The notes below the pieces were generated by a model that saw nothing but the letters and a program-made list of their open reading frames with translations, searched no databases and was not told the origin of the DNA. Shown piece after piece: positions 1 through 5,245 of a stretch of 8,610 nt of DNA. Each line of letters opens with the position of its first letter. Position 1 is the first letter of the stretch. This DNA is from Candidatus Atribacteria bacterium 4572_76. GTDB lineage: Bacteria > Atribacterota > Phoenicimicrobiia > Phoenicimicrobiales > Phoenicimicrobiaceae. The stretch is from the NCBI GenBank assembly GCA_002084865.1, contig NBMG01000051.1:1-8610 (forward strand), read 5' to 3'. Both the position numbers and the translations under genes were made by a program.

Positions 1-108
1 ACCGATAGAGCATTAGAAGAAAATATAAAGTCTGTTTTCGATAATATAGCGAAGATTTATTATGGGGAAGAACCAGAGAATCAAATAGATCCTGAATTAG
101 AATATTGA
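1..108 (+). CDS. C-terminal end of an unrecognised protein (partial)
   Basis: Frame 1 is open from the first base and ends at TGA 106-108, giving 35 residues that finish in PENQIDPELEY. The segment is charged and looks helical in its first half (residues ENIKSVFDNIAKIYY), as expected of a real protein tail rather than of the repeat-rich DNA that follows. The start and main domains lie outside the window, so no family can be named. It is co-directional with fba and dnaE but separated from them by the minus-strand hflKC operon. No terminator hairpin with a T-run follows it; a period-7 repeat array begins 15 bases after the stop. Confidence 0.6.
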   Translation, partial: TDRALEENIKSVFDNIAKIYYGEEPENQIDPELEY

Positions 109-123
109 TGATATTCTAATTCT

Positions 124-179
124 AAGCTAAAAACTTAAAGCGAAAAGCGCAAAACCATAATTCAAAATTTAAAATTTTT
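124..179. repeat. Degenerate period-7 tandem array (AAnnnnA-type units)
   Basis: Eight consecutive 7-base blocks starting at 124 keep the same phase, most beginning AA and the first seven mostly ending in A; examples are AAGCGAA (138-144) and AAGCGCA (145-151). The array starts shortly after the stop of the upstream partial gene. It is degenerate, and A-richness alone contributes to the match, so it is less certain than the arrays at 491-546 or 4903-4933. Confidence 0.5.
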
Positions 180-284
180 TCGTTTGTAATATATGTCTCA
201 TTCTTTGTATTTCGACTATTTGCAAGCAATATAAAAGTTTGGTTTAGGGAATAAAAACTATCTATTCTTTAGTTTCTATTGTGG
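180..284. other. AT-rich spacer with no recognisable feature
   Basis: Between the first period-7 array and the first palindrome I see no open reading frame of note, no convincing promoter directed at a gene and no repeat. The whole gap 109-546 has no gene; the rest of it is described in the neighbouring repeat entries. Confidence 0.4.
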
Positions 285-304
285 GGGGCGGATTTATCCG
301 CCCC
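285..304. repeat. REP-like palindrome, 8-bp stem
   Basis: GGGGCGGA (285-292) pairs perfectly with TCCGCCCC (297-304) around a TTTA loop. It is GC-rich in AT-rich surroundings. No T-run follows directly on either strand, so I do not call it a terminator. It lies 22 bases from a second palindrome at 327-345, and the pair resembles a REP doublet. Confidence 0.6.
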
Positions 305-326
305 GTATTGTTTTGGTAATTTTTTT

Positions 327-348
327 GGGCGTATGCAATACGCCCTAC
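327..348 (+). repeat. REP-like palindrome GGGCGTAT-gca-ATACGCCC with CTAC tail
   Basis: GGGCGTAT (327-334) pairs with ATACGCCC (338-345) around a GCA loop, followed by TAC, so the right end reads CCCTAC. The same palindrome occurs in the opposite orientation at 2664-2680 with GTAGG on its left, so this is a dispersed repeat with a conserved asymmetric tail, as in REP elements mobilised in trans by RAYT (Y1 transposase-like) proteins. No such transposase gene is in the window. Confidence 0.7.
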
Positions 349-410
349 ATATTACTCTCATTACATATTACTTGTTACTGCGCTCTATCCGCTACTATAT
401 GCTCTACGCC
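346..410. repeat. Degenerate period-7 array (TACnnnn/CTACnnn units)
   Basis: Units of about 7 bases recur: TACATAT at 346-352 and again at 362-368, then TACTTGT and TACTGCG, then CTCTATC, CGCTACT and CTACGCC in the same phase. One unit (353-361) is 9 bases long, which slips the phase. On the complementary strand the units read GTAATAT and GTAATGA, similar to the array at 2531-2572, so related arrays occur in inverse orientation on either side of hflKC. Confidence 0.55.
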
Positions 411-417
411 GTTTTCT

Positions 418-455
418 GAGATTGTCACACTCACTATACTCGCTCGCAATGACAT
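418..455 (-). repeat. GTCATTGCGAG-type dispersed repeat fragment
   Basis: On the minus strand this block begins TGTCATTGCGAGCGAG and ends GACAATCTC, the beginning and end of a short element I recognise from intergenic DNA of many unrelated bacteria. Here the middle is diverged. Its identity as a mobile repeat rests on that recognition, since only one copy is in the window. Confidence 0.4.
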
Positions 456-461
456 TTCTGT

Positions 462-546
462 CTCCTGACTCCTGACTTTTTCTTTTCTTACTATCCGCTA
501 TCCGCTTGTTTTACTAAACGCTATACGCTCTACGCTCTACGCTAGT
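462..546. repeat. Period-7 arrays: CTCCTGA x2, CTATCCG x2, then CGCTMTA x3
   Basis: CTCCTGA occurs twice in tandem at 462-475. From 491 the phase stays at 7 up to the hflC stop codon: CTATCCG twice (491-504), two diverged blocks, CGCTATA (519-525), CGCTCTA twice (526-539) and the start of a further unit. The array abuts the last codon of the minus-strand hflC, so it occupies the place where an hflC terminator would be expected. Different unit sequences with the same 7-base period suggest one generating process. Confidence 0.75.
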
Positions 547-1398
547 TCATGGTTTGCTTAAGTATTTTAAAAATTCAGAATCAGTAGAAAGCAAGACAGT
601 AGTTTTATCTTTAAAGGTTTTTCTATAAGCCTCTAAAGTTCTGTAAAATTTGTAAAACTCAGGATCTTGATTGAAACTCTCAGCATAGATTCTGACAGCC
701 TTTGCATCTCCTTCACCTTTTAAAGTTTGAGCAGTCTTATAGGCTTCCGCCAAAATAACTGTTTTCTCTCTTTCGGTTTCTGCAATAATTTTAGCTGATT
801 CTTCCTGTCCTTCTGCCCTGTATTGCTTGGCTATACGTTCCCTTTCAGCTCTCATTCTATCAAAAATGAATTTTTCATTTTCCGGAGGCAAATCTACCCG
901 TTTAATCCTTACATCTACAATTTCTATTCCGTAGGTATTGGCTTTTTCATTACTTATTTCGGTGACTCTTTTCATAATACCTTCTCTTTTTTCCGAGACT
1001 ATTTCGCTCATGTTAAACAAGCCTAAATCAACCCTTAATTCAGAATAAACAATATCATCCAACCTTGCCTGGGCACCATTTAAATCTCTAACAGTTTGTA
1101 AGAATTTTAAAGGATCAATGATTTTCCAACGCGCATAATTGTCCACAATTAGAGTCTTTTTGTCTTTAGTAATGACTTCGGTCGGGGCAGCGTCGTAAAC
1201 CAACAAGCGGTCTTCAAAAAATACTACATTTTGAATGAAGGGCAGTTTCCAGTTTAGGCCAGCATCTTTAATTGCTCTTATCGGTTTACCAAATTGTAAA
1301 ACAATCGCTTGTTTGGTTTCATCAACAATAAATAAACTTAAATTAGCCAAGACCAAGATAGCTACAATAAGTATTATTAATAGGGTTCCTTTTTTCAT
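547..1398 (-). CDS. hflC: HflC, SPFH/Band 7 membrane protein, FtsH protease modulator
   Basis: A 283-residue protein with one N-terminal membrane anchor (about residues 5-23, no cleavage site expected) followed by an SPFH/Band 7 domain starting FIVDETKQAIVLQFGKPI. The typical HflC segments RMRAERERIAKQYRAEGQEE and, near the end, YKFYRTLEAYRKTF are present. In characterised bacteria HflC pairs with HflK in a large periplasmic-side cage that encloses the FtsH AAA protease and modulates its access to membrane substrates; that role is inferred here from family. It is shorter than the E. coli protein (334 residues) but normal for short homologues. Its ATG overlaps the hflK stop by one base, and a near-perfect SD, AAGGAGGTG (complement of 1407-1415), lies 8 bases upstream, so the start is well supported. 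No hairpin terminator is seen after it; period-7 repeats follow instead. Confidence 0.93.
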   Translation of the reverse strand: MKKGTLLIILIVAILVLANLSLFIVDETKQAIVLQFGKPIRAIKDAGLNWKLPFIQNVVFFEDRLLVYDAAPTEVITKDKKTLIVDNYARWKIIDPLKFLQTVRDLNGAQARLDDIVYSELRVDLGLFNMSEIVSEKREGIMKRVTEISNEKANTYGIEIVDVRIKRVDLPPENEKFIFDRMRAERERIAKQYRAEGQEESAKIIAETEREKTVILAEAYKTAQTLKGEGDAKAVRIYAESFNQDPEFYKFYRTLEAYRKTFKDKTTVLLSTDSEFLKYLSKP

Positions 1399-2417
1399 TA
1401 CTTGTTCACCTCCTTAGAAGGAGAAGTTAGGATGCTTGGATCACCTAAGGGTAATAAATTTACCAAAGATTGATTTTCTTTTAAATCGACTATTATTTTA
1501 TTCATGTTCGGTAAAATTTCTTCCATAGTTTCCAGATAGAGGCGAGCTTGAGTTATAGATTCACCTTTTTTATATTCGGTTAAAATACTGTTAAATTTTG
1601 CAACATCACCCTCCGCTTTTTTTATTCTCTCAATCTTATAGCCCTCAGCTTCTTTAGTCATTTTTACTGCTTCTCCCCGAGCTTTTGGAATTAAATCATT
1701 TTTATATCCCTGTGCTTGATTTATATATCTGCTCTTATCTTCTTTGGCACTGGCTACATCTTTAAAGGCATCTTGTACTTCCTTGGGAGGATTAACATCT
1801 TGCAATTGAACCGCCACTATTAAGATTCCTGCTTTATAGGAATCTAAAAGTTTTTGAAGTAATCTCTTTGTTTCCTCCTGAATTTCATATTTCCCCACAG
1901 TGAGGGCTTCATCTATCTTTCTTTCTCCGATTACTTGTCTCAAAGTAGCCTCAGCAGCACTTCTAACTGTCTGTTCAGGTAAAATAATATTAAAAAGATA
2001 GCTAACCGGATCTTTTATTTTGAATTGTACAATTGCTTCTGCACTGACAATATTCTCGTCTCCCGTTAACATTAGTGCTTCTACTGGGATTTCCCGGTAA
2101 CGAGCAGGTGGCTCAAAACTAATAGTACGAAATCCTATTTCCAATCTTTTTACCTGAGTAACAGCAGGAGTAACTACTGTTTCTATAGGATAGGGTAGAT
2201 GATAATTAAGCCCCGGACTTTCTATGCGTATAAATTTCCCGAATCTTCTAACTACCCCCTGTTCATCAGGGGCAACTACGAAAATTCCACTGGCAAGATA
2301 GAGAGCAATTACTAATACTAAAACAAAACCGAATATTTTTTTAGAAAATTTTAATTTTGGTATTTTTTCAGCAAGATTAATAATCTTCTCTTTTTCTTCA
2401 TCATAATAATCTGGCAT
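1398..2417 (-). CDS. hflK: HflK, SPFH/Band 7 membrane protein, FtsH protease modulator
   Basis: A 339-residue protein with a charged cytoplasmic N-terminus, one membrane helix (about residues 28-48, IFGFVLVLVIALYLASGIFV) and a Band 7 domain beginning VVAPDEQGVVRRFGKFIRI. HflK-type features are the GLNYHLPYPIE segment, SAEAIVQFKIKDPVSYLF, and LQDVNPPKEVQDAFKDV followed by an Ala/Glu/Lys-rich helical region (about residues 228-275). It lacks the long Gly-rich N-terminal extension of E. coli HflK (419 residues), as many non-proteobacterial homologues do. It is first in an operon with hflC, overlapping it by one base. The ATG has the SD AAAGGAGG (complement of 2426-2433) 8 bases upstream, and a sigma70-like promoter lies about 35 bases upstream. 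Expected function: partner of HflC in the HflKC-FtsH complex. Confidence 0.93.
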   Translation of the reverse strand: MPDYYDEEKEKIINLAEKIPKLKFSKKIFGFVLVLVIALYLASGIFVVAPDEQGVVRRFGKFIRIESPGLNYHLPYPIETVVTPAVTQVKRLEIGFRTISFEPPARYREIPVEALMLTGDENIVSAEAIVQFKIKDPVSYLFNIILPEQTVRSAAEATLRQVIGERKIDEALTVGKYEIQEETKRLLQKLLDSYKAGILIVAVQLQDVNPPKEVQDAFKDVASAKEDKSRYINQAQGYKNDLIPKARGEAVKMTKEAEGYKIERIKKAEGDVAKFNSILTEYKKGESITQARLYLETMEEILPNMNKIIVDLKENQSLVNLLPLGDPSILTSPSKEVNK

Positions 2418-2453
2418 GATAATTTCCTCCTTTGATTAATATTTGGTATTAAA

Positions 2454-2482
2454 ACTATACCATTAATCGGAACTATTCTCAA
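2454..2482 (-). promoter_or_regulatory. Sigma70-type promoter of hflKC
   Basis: On the minus strand TTGAGA (complement of 2477-2482) and TATAGT (complement of 2454-2459) are separated by exactly 17 bases. Each box matches the consensus at 5 of 6 positions. Transcription would begin near 2447, leaving a leader of about 30 bases to the hflK ATG. An octamer repeat array begins 8 bases upstream of the -35 box. Confidence 0.7.
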
Positions 2483-2490
2483 ATTTATTA

Positions 2491-2530
2491 ATTCACCAAT
2501 TTGCCAATTCTCCGATTGGCCAATTAATTA
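2491..2530. repeat. Period-8 tandem array, five ATTnnCCA-like units
   Basis: Five 8-base blocks in phase: ATTCACCA, then a second ending TTGCCA, a third ATTCTCCG, a fourth ATTGGCCA and a last ATTAATTA. Read on the minus strand the units are of the form AATTGGNN/AATCGGNN, the same family as the plus-strand arrays at 2717-2752 and 2821-2857. It sits immediately upstream of the hflKC -35 box. Confidence 0.75.
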
Positions 2531-2572
2531 GTGAATAGTGAATAGTAATGAGTGATGTGTGATAAGTAATTT
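2531..2572. repeat. Period-7 tandem array, six GTGAATA/GTAATGA-like units
   Basis: Six consecutive 7-base units, each starting GTG or GTA: GTGAATA is repeated exactly at 2531-2544 and followed by GTAATGA, GTGATGT, GTGATAA and GTAATTT. The array begins at the exact base where the octamer array ends. Units resemble the complement of the array at 346-375. Confidence 0.75.
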
Positions 2573-2619
2573 GCTCGATGCGTCGTGCCCATGGTAAACA
2601 AAAGATAATAAAACAGGAA

Positions 2620-2688
2620 GGGCACAATTCATTGTGCCCCTACAAAATCATAAAAAAAGTAGGGGCGTATTGCATACGCCTGTCCTAC
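2620..2688. repeat. REPIN-like doublet: two palindromes in inverted orientation
   Basis: The left palindrome has stem GGGCACAA (2620-2627) with TTGTGCCC (2632-2639), then CTAC. The right one begins GTAGG (2659-2663), has stem GGCGTAT (2664-2670) with ATACGCC (2674-2680) around TGC, and closes with CCTAC (2684-2688), which pairs with GTAGG outside a 3-base bulge. CCCCTAC and GTAGGGG face each other across an A-rich spacer of 15 bases, the arrangement of a REPIN (two inverted REP sequences). The right half is the inverted copy of the palindrome at 327-348. Confidence 0.75.
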
Positions 2689-2716
2689 GGAATAGCAACT
2701 TGCAATCTGTAATTTT

Positions 2717-2752
2717 AATTGATGAATCGGTCAATCGGGGAATTGAATAATT
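2717..2752. repeat. Period-8 tandem array, AATCGGNN-like units
   Basis: Four in-phase octamers (AATTGATG, AATCGGTC, AATCGGGG and AATTGAAT) plus AATT. They belong to the same unit family as the array at 2821-2857 and run in the same orientation. Confidence 0.65.
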
Positions 2753-2759
2753 ATCTCAT

Positions 2760-2818
2760 CTTGCACCTTTCTTTGCGTTTTGTATTTTATTTCTTTGCTT
2801 GCACCTTGCTATTTTATC
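2760..2818. other. Pyrimidine-rich spacer with a repeated CTTGCACCTT
   Basis: CTTGCACCTT occurs twice about 40 bases apart, with TTTCTTTGC also recurring between the copies. No gene is visible. The gap 2418-2995 has no gene longer than a few codons and otherwise consists of the promoters and repeats listed here. Confidence 0.4.
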
Positions 2819-2820
2819 TT

Positions 2821-2857
2821 AATTGGTCAATTGGTGAATCGGTTAATTGGTTAATTA
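2821..2857. repeat. Period-8 tandem array, AATTGGTN units, upstream of fba promoter
   Basis: Four octamers in phase (AATTGGTC, AATTGGTG, AATCGGTT and AATTGGTT) followed by AATTA. The array ends about 10 bases before the -35 box of the fba promoter. Relative to that promoter it has the same orientation and nearly the same distance as the 2491-2530 array has relative to the hflKC promoter. Confidence 0.75.
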
Positions 2858-2867
2858 TTTTATTTTC

Positions 2868-2896
2868 TTGAAATGAAAAATTAAACAAGCTATAAT
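2868..2896 (+). promoter_or_regulatory. Sigma70-type promoter of fba-pfp
   Basis: TTGAAA (2868-2873) and a perfect TATAAT (2891-2896) are separated by 17 bases. This is the strongest promoter-like sequence seen in the window. Transcription would start near 2903, giving a leader of about 93 bases before the fba ATG, with no obvious riboswitch fold. Confidence 0.8.
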
Positions 2897-2995
2897 AGAT
2901 AAAATTTAGAAACTATCCGATCAAATTAGAAGAAGTGAATTTCTATGGATATTTTACTAAAAAATAAATAGTGTAAAAAACGAAAGGAGAAAAAG

Positions 2996-3862
2996 ATGGC
3001 TTTTGTAACTACTAAAGAAATGTTAAAAAAAGCTCAAAAAGGGGGGTACGCTATTGGGGCATTCAATGCCAATAATATGGAGATTATTCAGGCTATAGTA
3101 GAAACTGCAGAAGAGGAAAAAGCGCCGGTGATCTTACAAGCTTCTCAGGGAGCTATAAAATATGCCGGACTGGAAAGTATTGTAGCTATGGTTAAAGTTA
3201 TGGCTGAGAAGGTAAACACACCTGTTGCCCTACATTTAGACCACGGAACGGATTATTATCAAAATATAAAATGTTTGAGAGCAGGATTTACCTCTCTAAT
3301 GTTTGATGGTTCAAAATTACCCTTCGATGAAAATGTAGAAATGACTAAAAAAGTAGTAGAAATGGCCCATGCCTGCGATATTCCGGTAGAGGCAGAATTA
3401 GGGCAGATAGGTAAAATGGGAGATAGTGATGAACCAGGGGTTGCTTTAGAAAGAGTAAAAGAGAGCATGGCTGTTCCGGAGGAAGCTGCAAAATTTGTTG
3501 AGCTGACAGAAATTGATTTTCTTGCAGCTGCTGTAGGAACCATCCATGGATGCCGTACTCCTTTTGCCAAGTTAGATATTCCACGAATTGAAAAAATTAG
3601 AGAATTGACTGGCGTTCCCTTGGTTTTACACGGTGCTTCAGGAGCTAATGATGAAGAAGTAAGAAAGGGTATTGCCGCAGGAATATGTAAGATCAATATC
3701 GACACCAGAATTCGTCTTTATTTTGTCAAGAAAATGAGAGAGGTATTAGAGAAAAATCCTGAAGAGATAGATCCCCGTAAAATATTGGGACCAGCAAAAG
3801 AAGCAGCTAAAGAGATTATCAGAGATAGAATGAGAGTCTTTGGTTGCAGCGGAAAGGCGTGA
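2996..3862 (+). CDS. fba: Class II fructose-bisphosphate aldolase
   Basis: This 288-residue TIM-barrel enzyme is predicted to cleave fructose 1,6-bisphosphate to dihydroxyacetone phosphate and glyceraldehyde 3-phosphate in the cytoplasm. The start YAIGAFNANNMEIIQAIVE is typical of the class II FBA/tagatose-bisphosphate aldolase family. Catalytic Asp82 and metal ligand His83 lie in LHLDHGTD; Glu134 lies in EAELGQIG; the Zn ligands His184 (GTIHG) and His212 (VLHGASG) are present, as is the phosphate-binding KINIDT (232-237). The C-terminal MRVFGCSGKA is typical. Length is slightly below the roughly 305 residues common in the family, but no key block is missing. Tagatose-bisphosphate activity cannot be excluded from sequence; adjacency to a phosphofructokinase favours the glycolytic role. 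The ATG has SD AAAGGAG (2983-2989) at 6 bases. It heads an operon with the next gene. Confidence 0.92.
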   Translation: MAFVTTKEMLKKAQKGGYAIGAFNANNMEIIQAIVETAEEEKAPVILQASQGAIKYAGLESIVAMVKVMAEKVNTPVALHLDHGTDYYQNIKCLRAGFTSLMFDGSKLPFDENVEMTKKVVEMAHACDIPVEAELGQIGKMGDSDEPGVALERVKESMAVPEEAAKFVELTEIDFLAAAVGTIHGCRTPFAKLDIPRIEKIRELTGVPLVLHGASGANDEEVRKGIAAGICKINIDTRIRLYFVKKMREVLEKNPEEIDPRKILGPAKEAAKEIIRDRMRVFGCSGKA

Positions 3863-4899
3863 TGAATATGATTAAAAGAGTAGGTATTTTAACCGGCGGA
3901 GGAGATTGTTCCGGATTAAATCCCACTATTAGAGGAGCAGTTTACCGGGCTCAGGATTATGATTATGAAGTGTACGGCATTCAAGAAGGATGGAAGGGAT
4001 TGGTAAAGGGAAATATAAACCCCTTATCTTTAAGCGAGGTAAAAGAAATAGTGGATAGAGGAGGAACAATTTTAGGGACCTCGAGAACAAATCCTTATAA
4101 CCTAGAAAATGGCGTTGAACAAGTTCTTAATTCCATAAAAAAGTTTAAATTAGATGCTATAATTGCTATTGGTGGAGAAGATACTTTAGGTGTAGCCAAC
4201 AGATTATTTAAAGAAGAAAATGTTAAATTAGTCGGCGCTCCCAAGACTATGGATAATGATCTTAACGGGACCGATTATACTTTTGGATTCGATAGCTCGG
4301 TCACCTGGGCAATTGAAGCCATGCGAAGCCTTCAAGATAGTGGACGCTCGCATCGCAGAATAATGGTTTTAGAAGTAATGGGAAGACATGCTGGCTGGGT
4401 AGCTCTGTTTACCGGAATGGCTTCTGGTGCAGATTGGACTCTTATTCCTGAAGAAAAAGCAGATATCAAGAAGATGTGTCAACATTTACAGGACGTCTAC
4501 AAAAAAAATAAGTATGCTTCTGTTGTAATATCGGAAGGAGTAACCCTTCCTGGCATAGATGTCGAGAAGGAGAACTTAGACCAATTTGGGCATATGATAT
4601 TACGTAATAGAGGAGTGGGAAATTTCCTGGCTGACTTAATTAAAAAGAACACTGGCATTGAAACCCGTCATGCAGTTATAGGTCATATTCAGAGAGGGGG
4701 TTCTCCTACACTTTTTGACCGTATTTTAGGTCTCAGGTGTGGAGTTACTGCCGTAGATTTAGTTGCTCAAGGAAAATTTGGCTACATGGCTGCCCTTAAG
4801 GGGAGTGAAGTAATAGGAGTACCTTTAGAAAAAGCAGTAAGCAAGCTTAAAGTAGTAGATAAAAAATGGTGGGAACTGGCAGAGGTATTTTTTAAATAA
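3862..4899 (+). CDS. pfp: 6-phosphofructokinase, probably pyrophosphate-dependent
   Basis: A 345-residue PfkA-family protein that converts fructose 6-phosphate to fructose 1,6-bisphosphate, the substrate of the adjacent aldolase. Numbered from the ATG at 3862: the glycine-rich GILTGGGDCSGLNP (8-21), GGEDTLG (104-110), PKTMDND with catalytic Asp131, MGRHAGWVAL (173-182) and a late GGSPTLFDR. Asp107 (position 104 of E. coli PfkA) and Lys128 (position 124) are the pair found in PPi-using enzymes; ATP enzymes have Gly at both. PPi use would be reversible, serving glycolysis and gluconeogenesis. The ATG at 3862 overlaps the fba stop (TGATG), indicating translational coupling; GGAAAGG at 3851-3857 can serve it or a second ATG at 3868. 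A start at 3844 lies inside fba and upstream of the SD, so I reject it. Confidence 0.9.
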   Translation: MNMIKRVGILTGGGDCSGLNPTIRGAVYRAQDYDYEVYGIQEGWKGLVKGNINPLSLSEVKEIVDRGGTILGTSRTNPYNLENGVEQVLNSIKKFKLDAIIAIGGEDTLGVANRLFKEENVKLVGAPKTMDNDLNGTDYTFGFDSSVTWAIEAMRSLQDSGRSHRRIMVLEVMGRHAGWVALFTGMASGADWTLIPEEKADIKKMCQHLQDVYKKNKYASVVISEGVTLPGIDVEKENLDQFGHMILRNRGVGNFLADLIKKNTGIETRHAVIGHIQRGGSPTLFDRILGLRCGVTAVDLVAQGKFGYMAALKGSEVIGVPLEKAVSKLKVVDKKWWELAEVFFK

Positions 4900-4902
4900 A
4901 AA

Positions 4903-4933
4903 CAGTATCGAGTATATAGTATCGAGTATCGAG
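4903..4933 (+). repeat. Left inverted repeat: AGTATCG heptamer x4
   Basis: After an initial C, four 7-base units follow in phase: AGTATCG, a variant AGTATAT, and AGTATCG twice, then AG. It begins 3 bases after the pfp stop codon. It pairs with 5193-5223 over 29 of 31 positions, so a transcript through the element could form a long stem closing over the four-helix-bundle gene. Confidence 0.9.
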
Positions 4934-4962
4934 CAAAGAGAGAAGAAAAGAGAAAGAAAAAA

Positions 4963-5211
4963 GTGGCTGAAAAAATAAAAAATTTTCAAGATTTAAGAAT
5001 ATGGCAAAAAGGAATAGAAGTCGTTAAAGATATTTATATATTGACTAAAAAATTTCCAAAGGAAGAGTTATATGGATTAACTTCTCAAATGAGACGTTCA
5101 GCAATTTCCATACCATCAAATATTGCTGAAGGATTTAGAAGATATCATAATAAAGAATATAAACAGTTTTTATATATAGCATTAGTTCTTGACTCGATAC
5201 TCGATACTTGA
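4963..5211 (+). CDS. Four-helix-bundle protein (S23/IVP family), C-terminally truncated
   Basis: 82 residues from a GTG start. The family signature is clear: FQDLRIWQKGIEVVKDIY (helix 1), TKKFPKEELYGLTSQMRRSA (helix 2 start), and SIPSNIAEGFRRYHNKEYKQ followed by FLYIAL. Homologues run to about 115-130 residues and continue GS-x-x-EL; here the sequence changes after FLYIAL to VLDSILDT encoded by the right heptamer repeat, so roughly 40 C-terminal residues (most of helices 3-4) are missing. The family is found in 23S rRNA intervening sequences and is related to the Avd protein of diversity-generating retroelements; no biochemical role is firmly known for stand-alone members. The SD is weak (purine-rich AGAGAAAGAAAA). 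Upstream bases to 4930 are in frame without ATG/TTG/GTG, so GTG 4963 is the only plausible start. Likely non-functional as written. Confidence 0.8.
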   Translation: MAEKIKNFQDLRIWQKGIEVVKDIYILTKKFPKEELYGLTSQMRRSAISIPSNIAEGFRRYHNKEYKQFLYIALVLDSILDT

Positions 5212-5223
5212 TACTCGATACTG
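5193..5223 (-). repeat. Right inverted repeat: CGATACT heptamer array
   Basis: The complement of the left end, built of four units with one variant (TTGATACT at 5208-5215 instead of TCGATACT). The last codons and the TGA of the four-helix-bundle gene lie inside it. dnaE's ribosome binding site begins 9 bases after it. Confidence 0.9.
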
Positions 5224-5245
5224 ATTAAAGCTGGGGGTTTTTATC

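Larger units (their letters stand above)
4903..5223 (+). mobile_element. Four-helix-bundle element bounded by heptamer-built inverted repeats
   Basis: A 321-base unit between pfp and dnaE holds a four-helix-bundle gene and has 31-base inverted ends (4903-4933 and 5193-5223) that match at 29 of 31 positions. Only the two bases at 4916-4917 differ from the complement of the right end. Each end is four tandem copies of a 7-mer (AGTATCG on the left, its complement CGATACT on the right). This is the layout of 23S rRNA intervening sequences, which encode the same protein family between paired ends, but here it lies between protein genes. No target-site duplication is evident and no transposase is encoded, so mobility is inference. 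Confidence 0.6.

Noticed and set aside
285..345. Two hairpins as rho-independent terminators for the upstream partial gene or for hflC
   Set aside because: Neither stem is directly followed by a T-run on the relevant strand, and the second is a dispersed repeat that recurs at 2664-2680.
2491..2857. CRISPR array
   Set aside because: Repeats are 7-8 bases, tandem and without unique spacers, and no cas gene is nearby.
2945..2971. Eight-codon open frame in the fba leader (ATG to TAG)
   Set aside because: It has no clear Shine-Dalgarno site and no attenuator-like hairpin follows it, so a leader peptide is not supported.
3259..3705. Long minus-strand open frame inside fba
   Set aside because: It is antisense to a well-conserved aldolase, has no recognisable domain and is explained by the coding strand's codon pattern.
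4963..5211. Avd of a diversity-generating retroelement
   Set aside because: The protein family is related, but no reverse transcriptase, template repeat or variable repeat is found in the window.
4895..5235. Target-site duplication around the four-helix-bundle element
   Set aside because: The flanks (AATAAAAA on the left, ATTAAAGC on the right) are only loosely similar A-rich DNA and do not form a convincing direct repeat.
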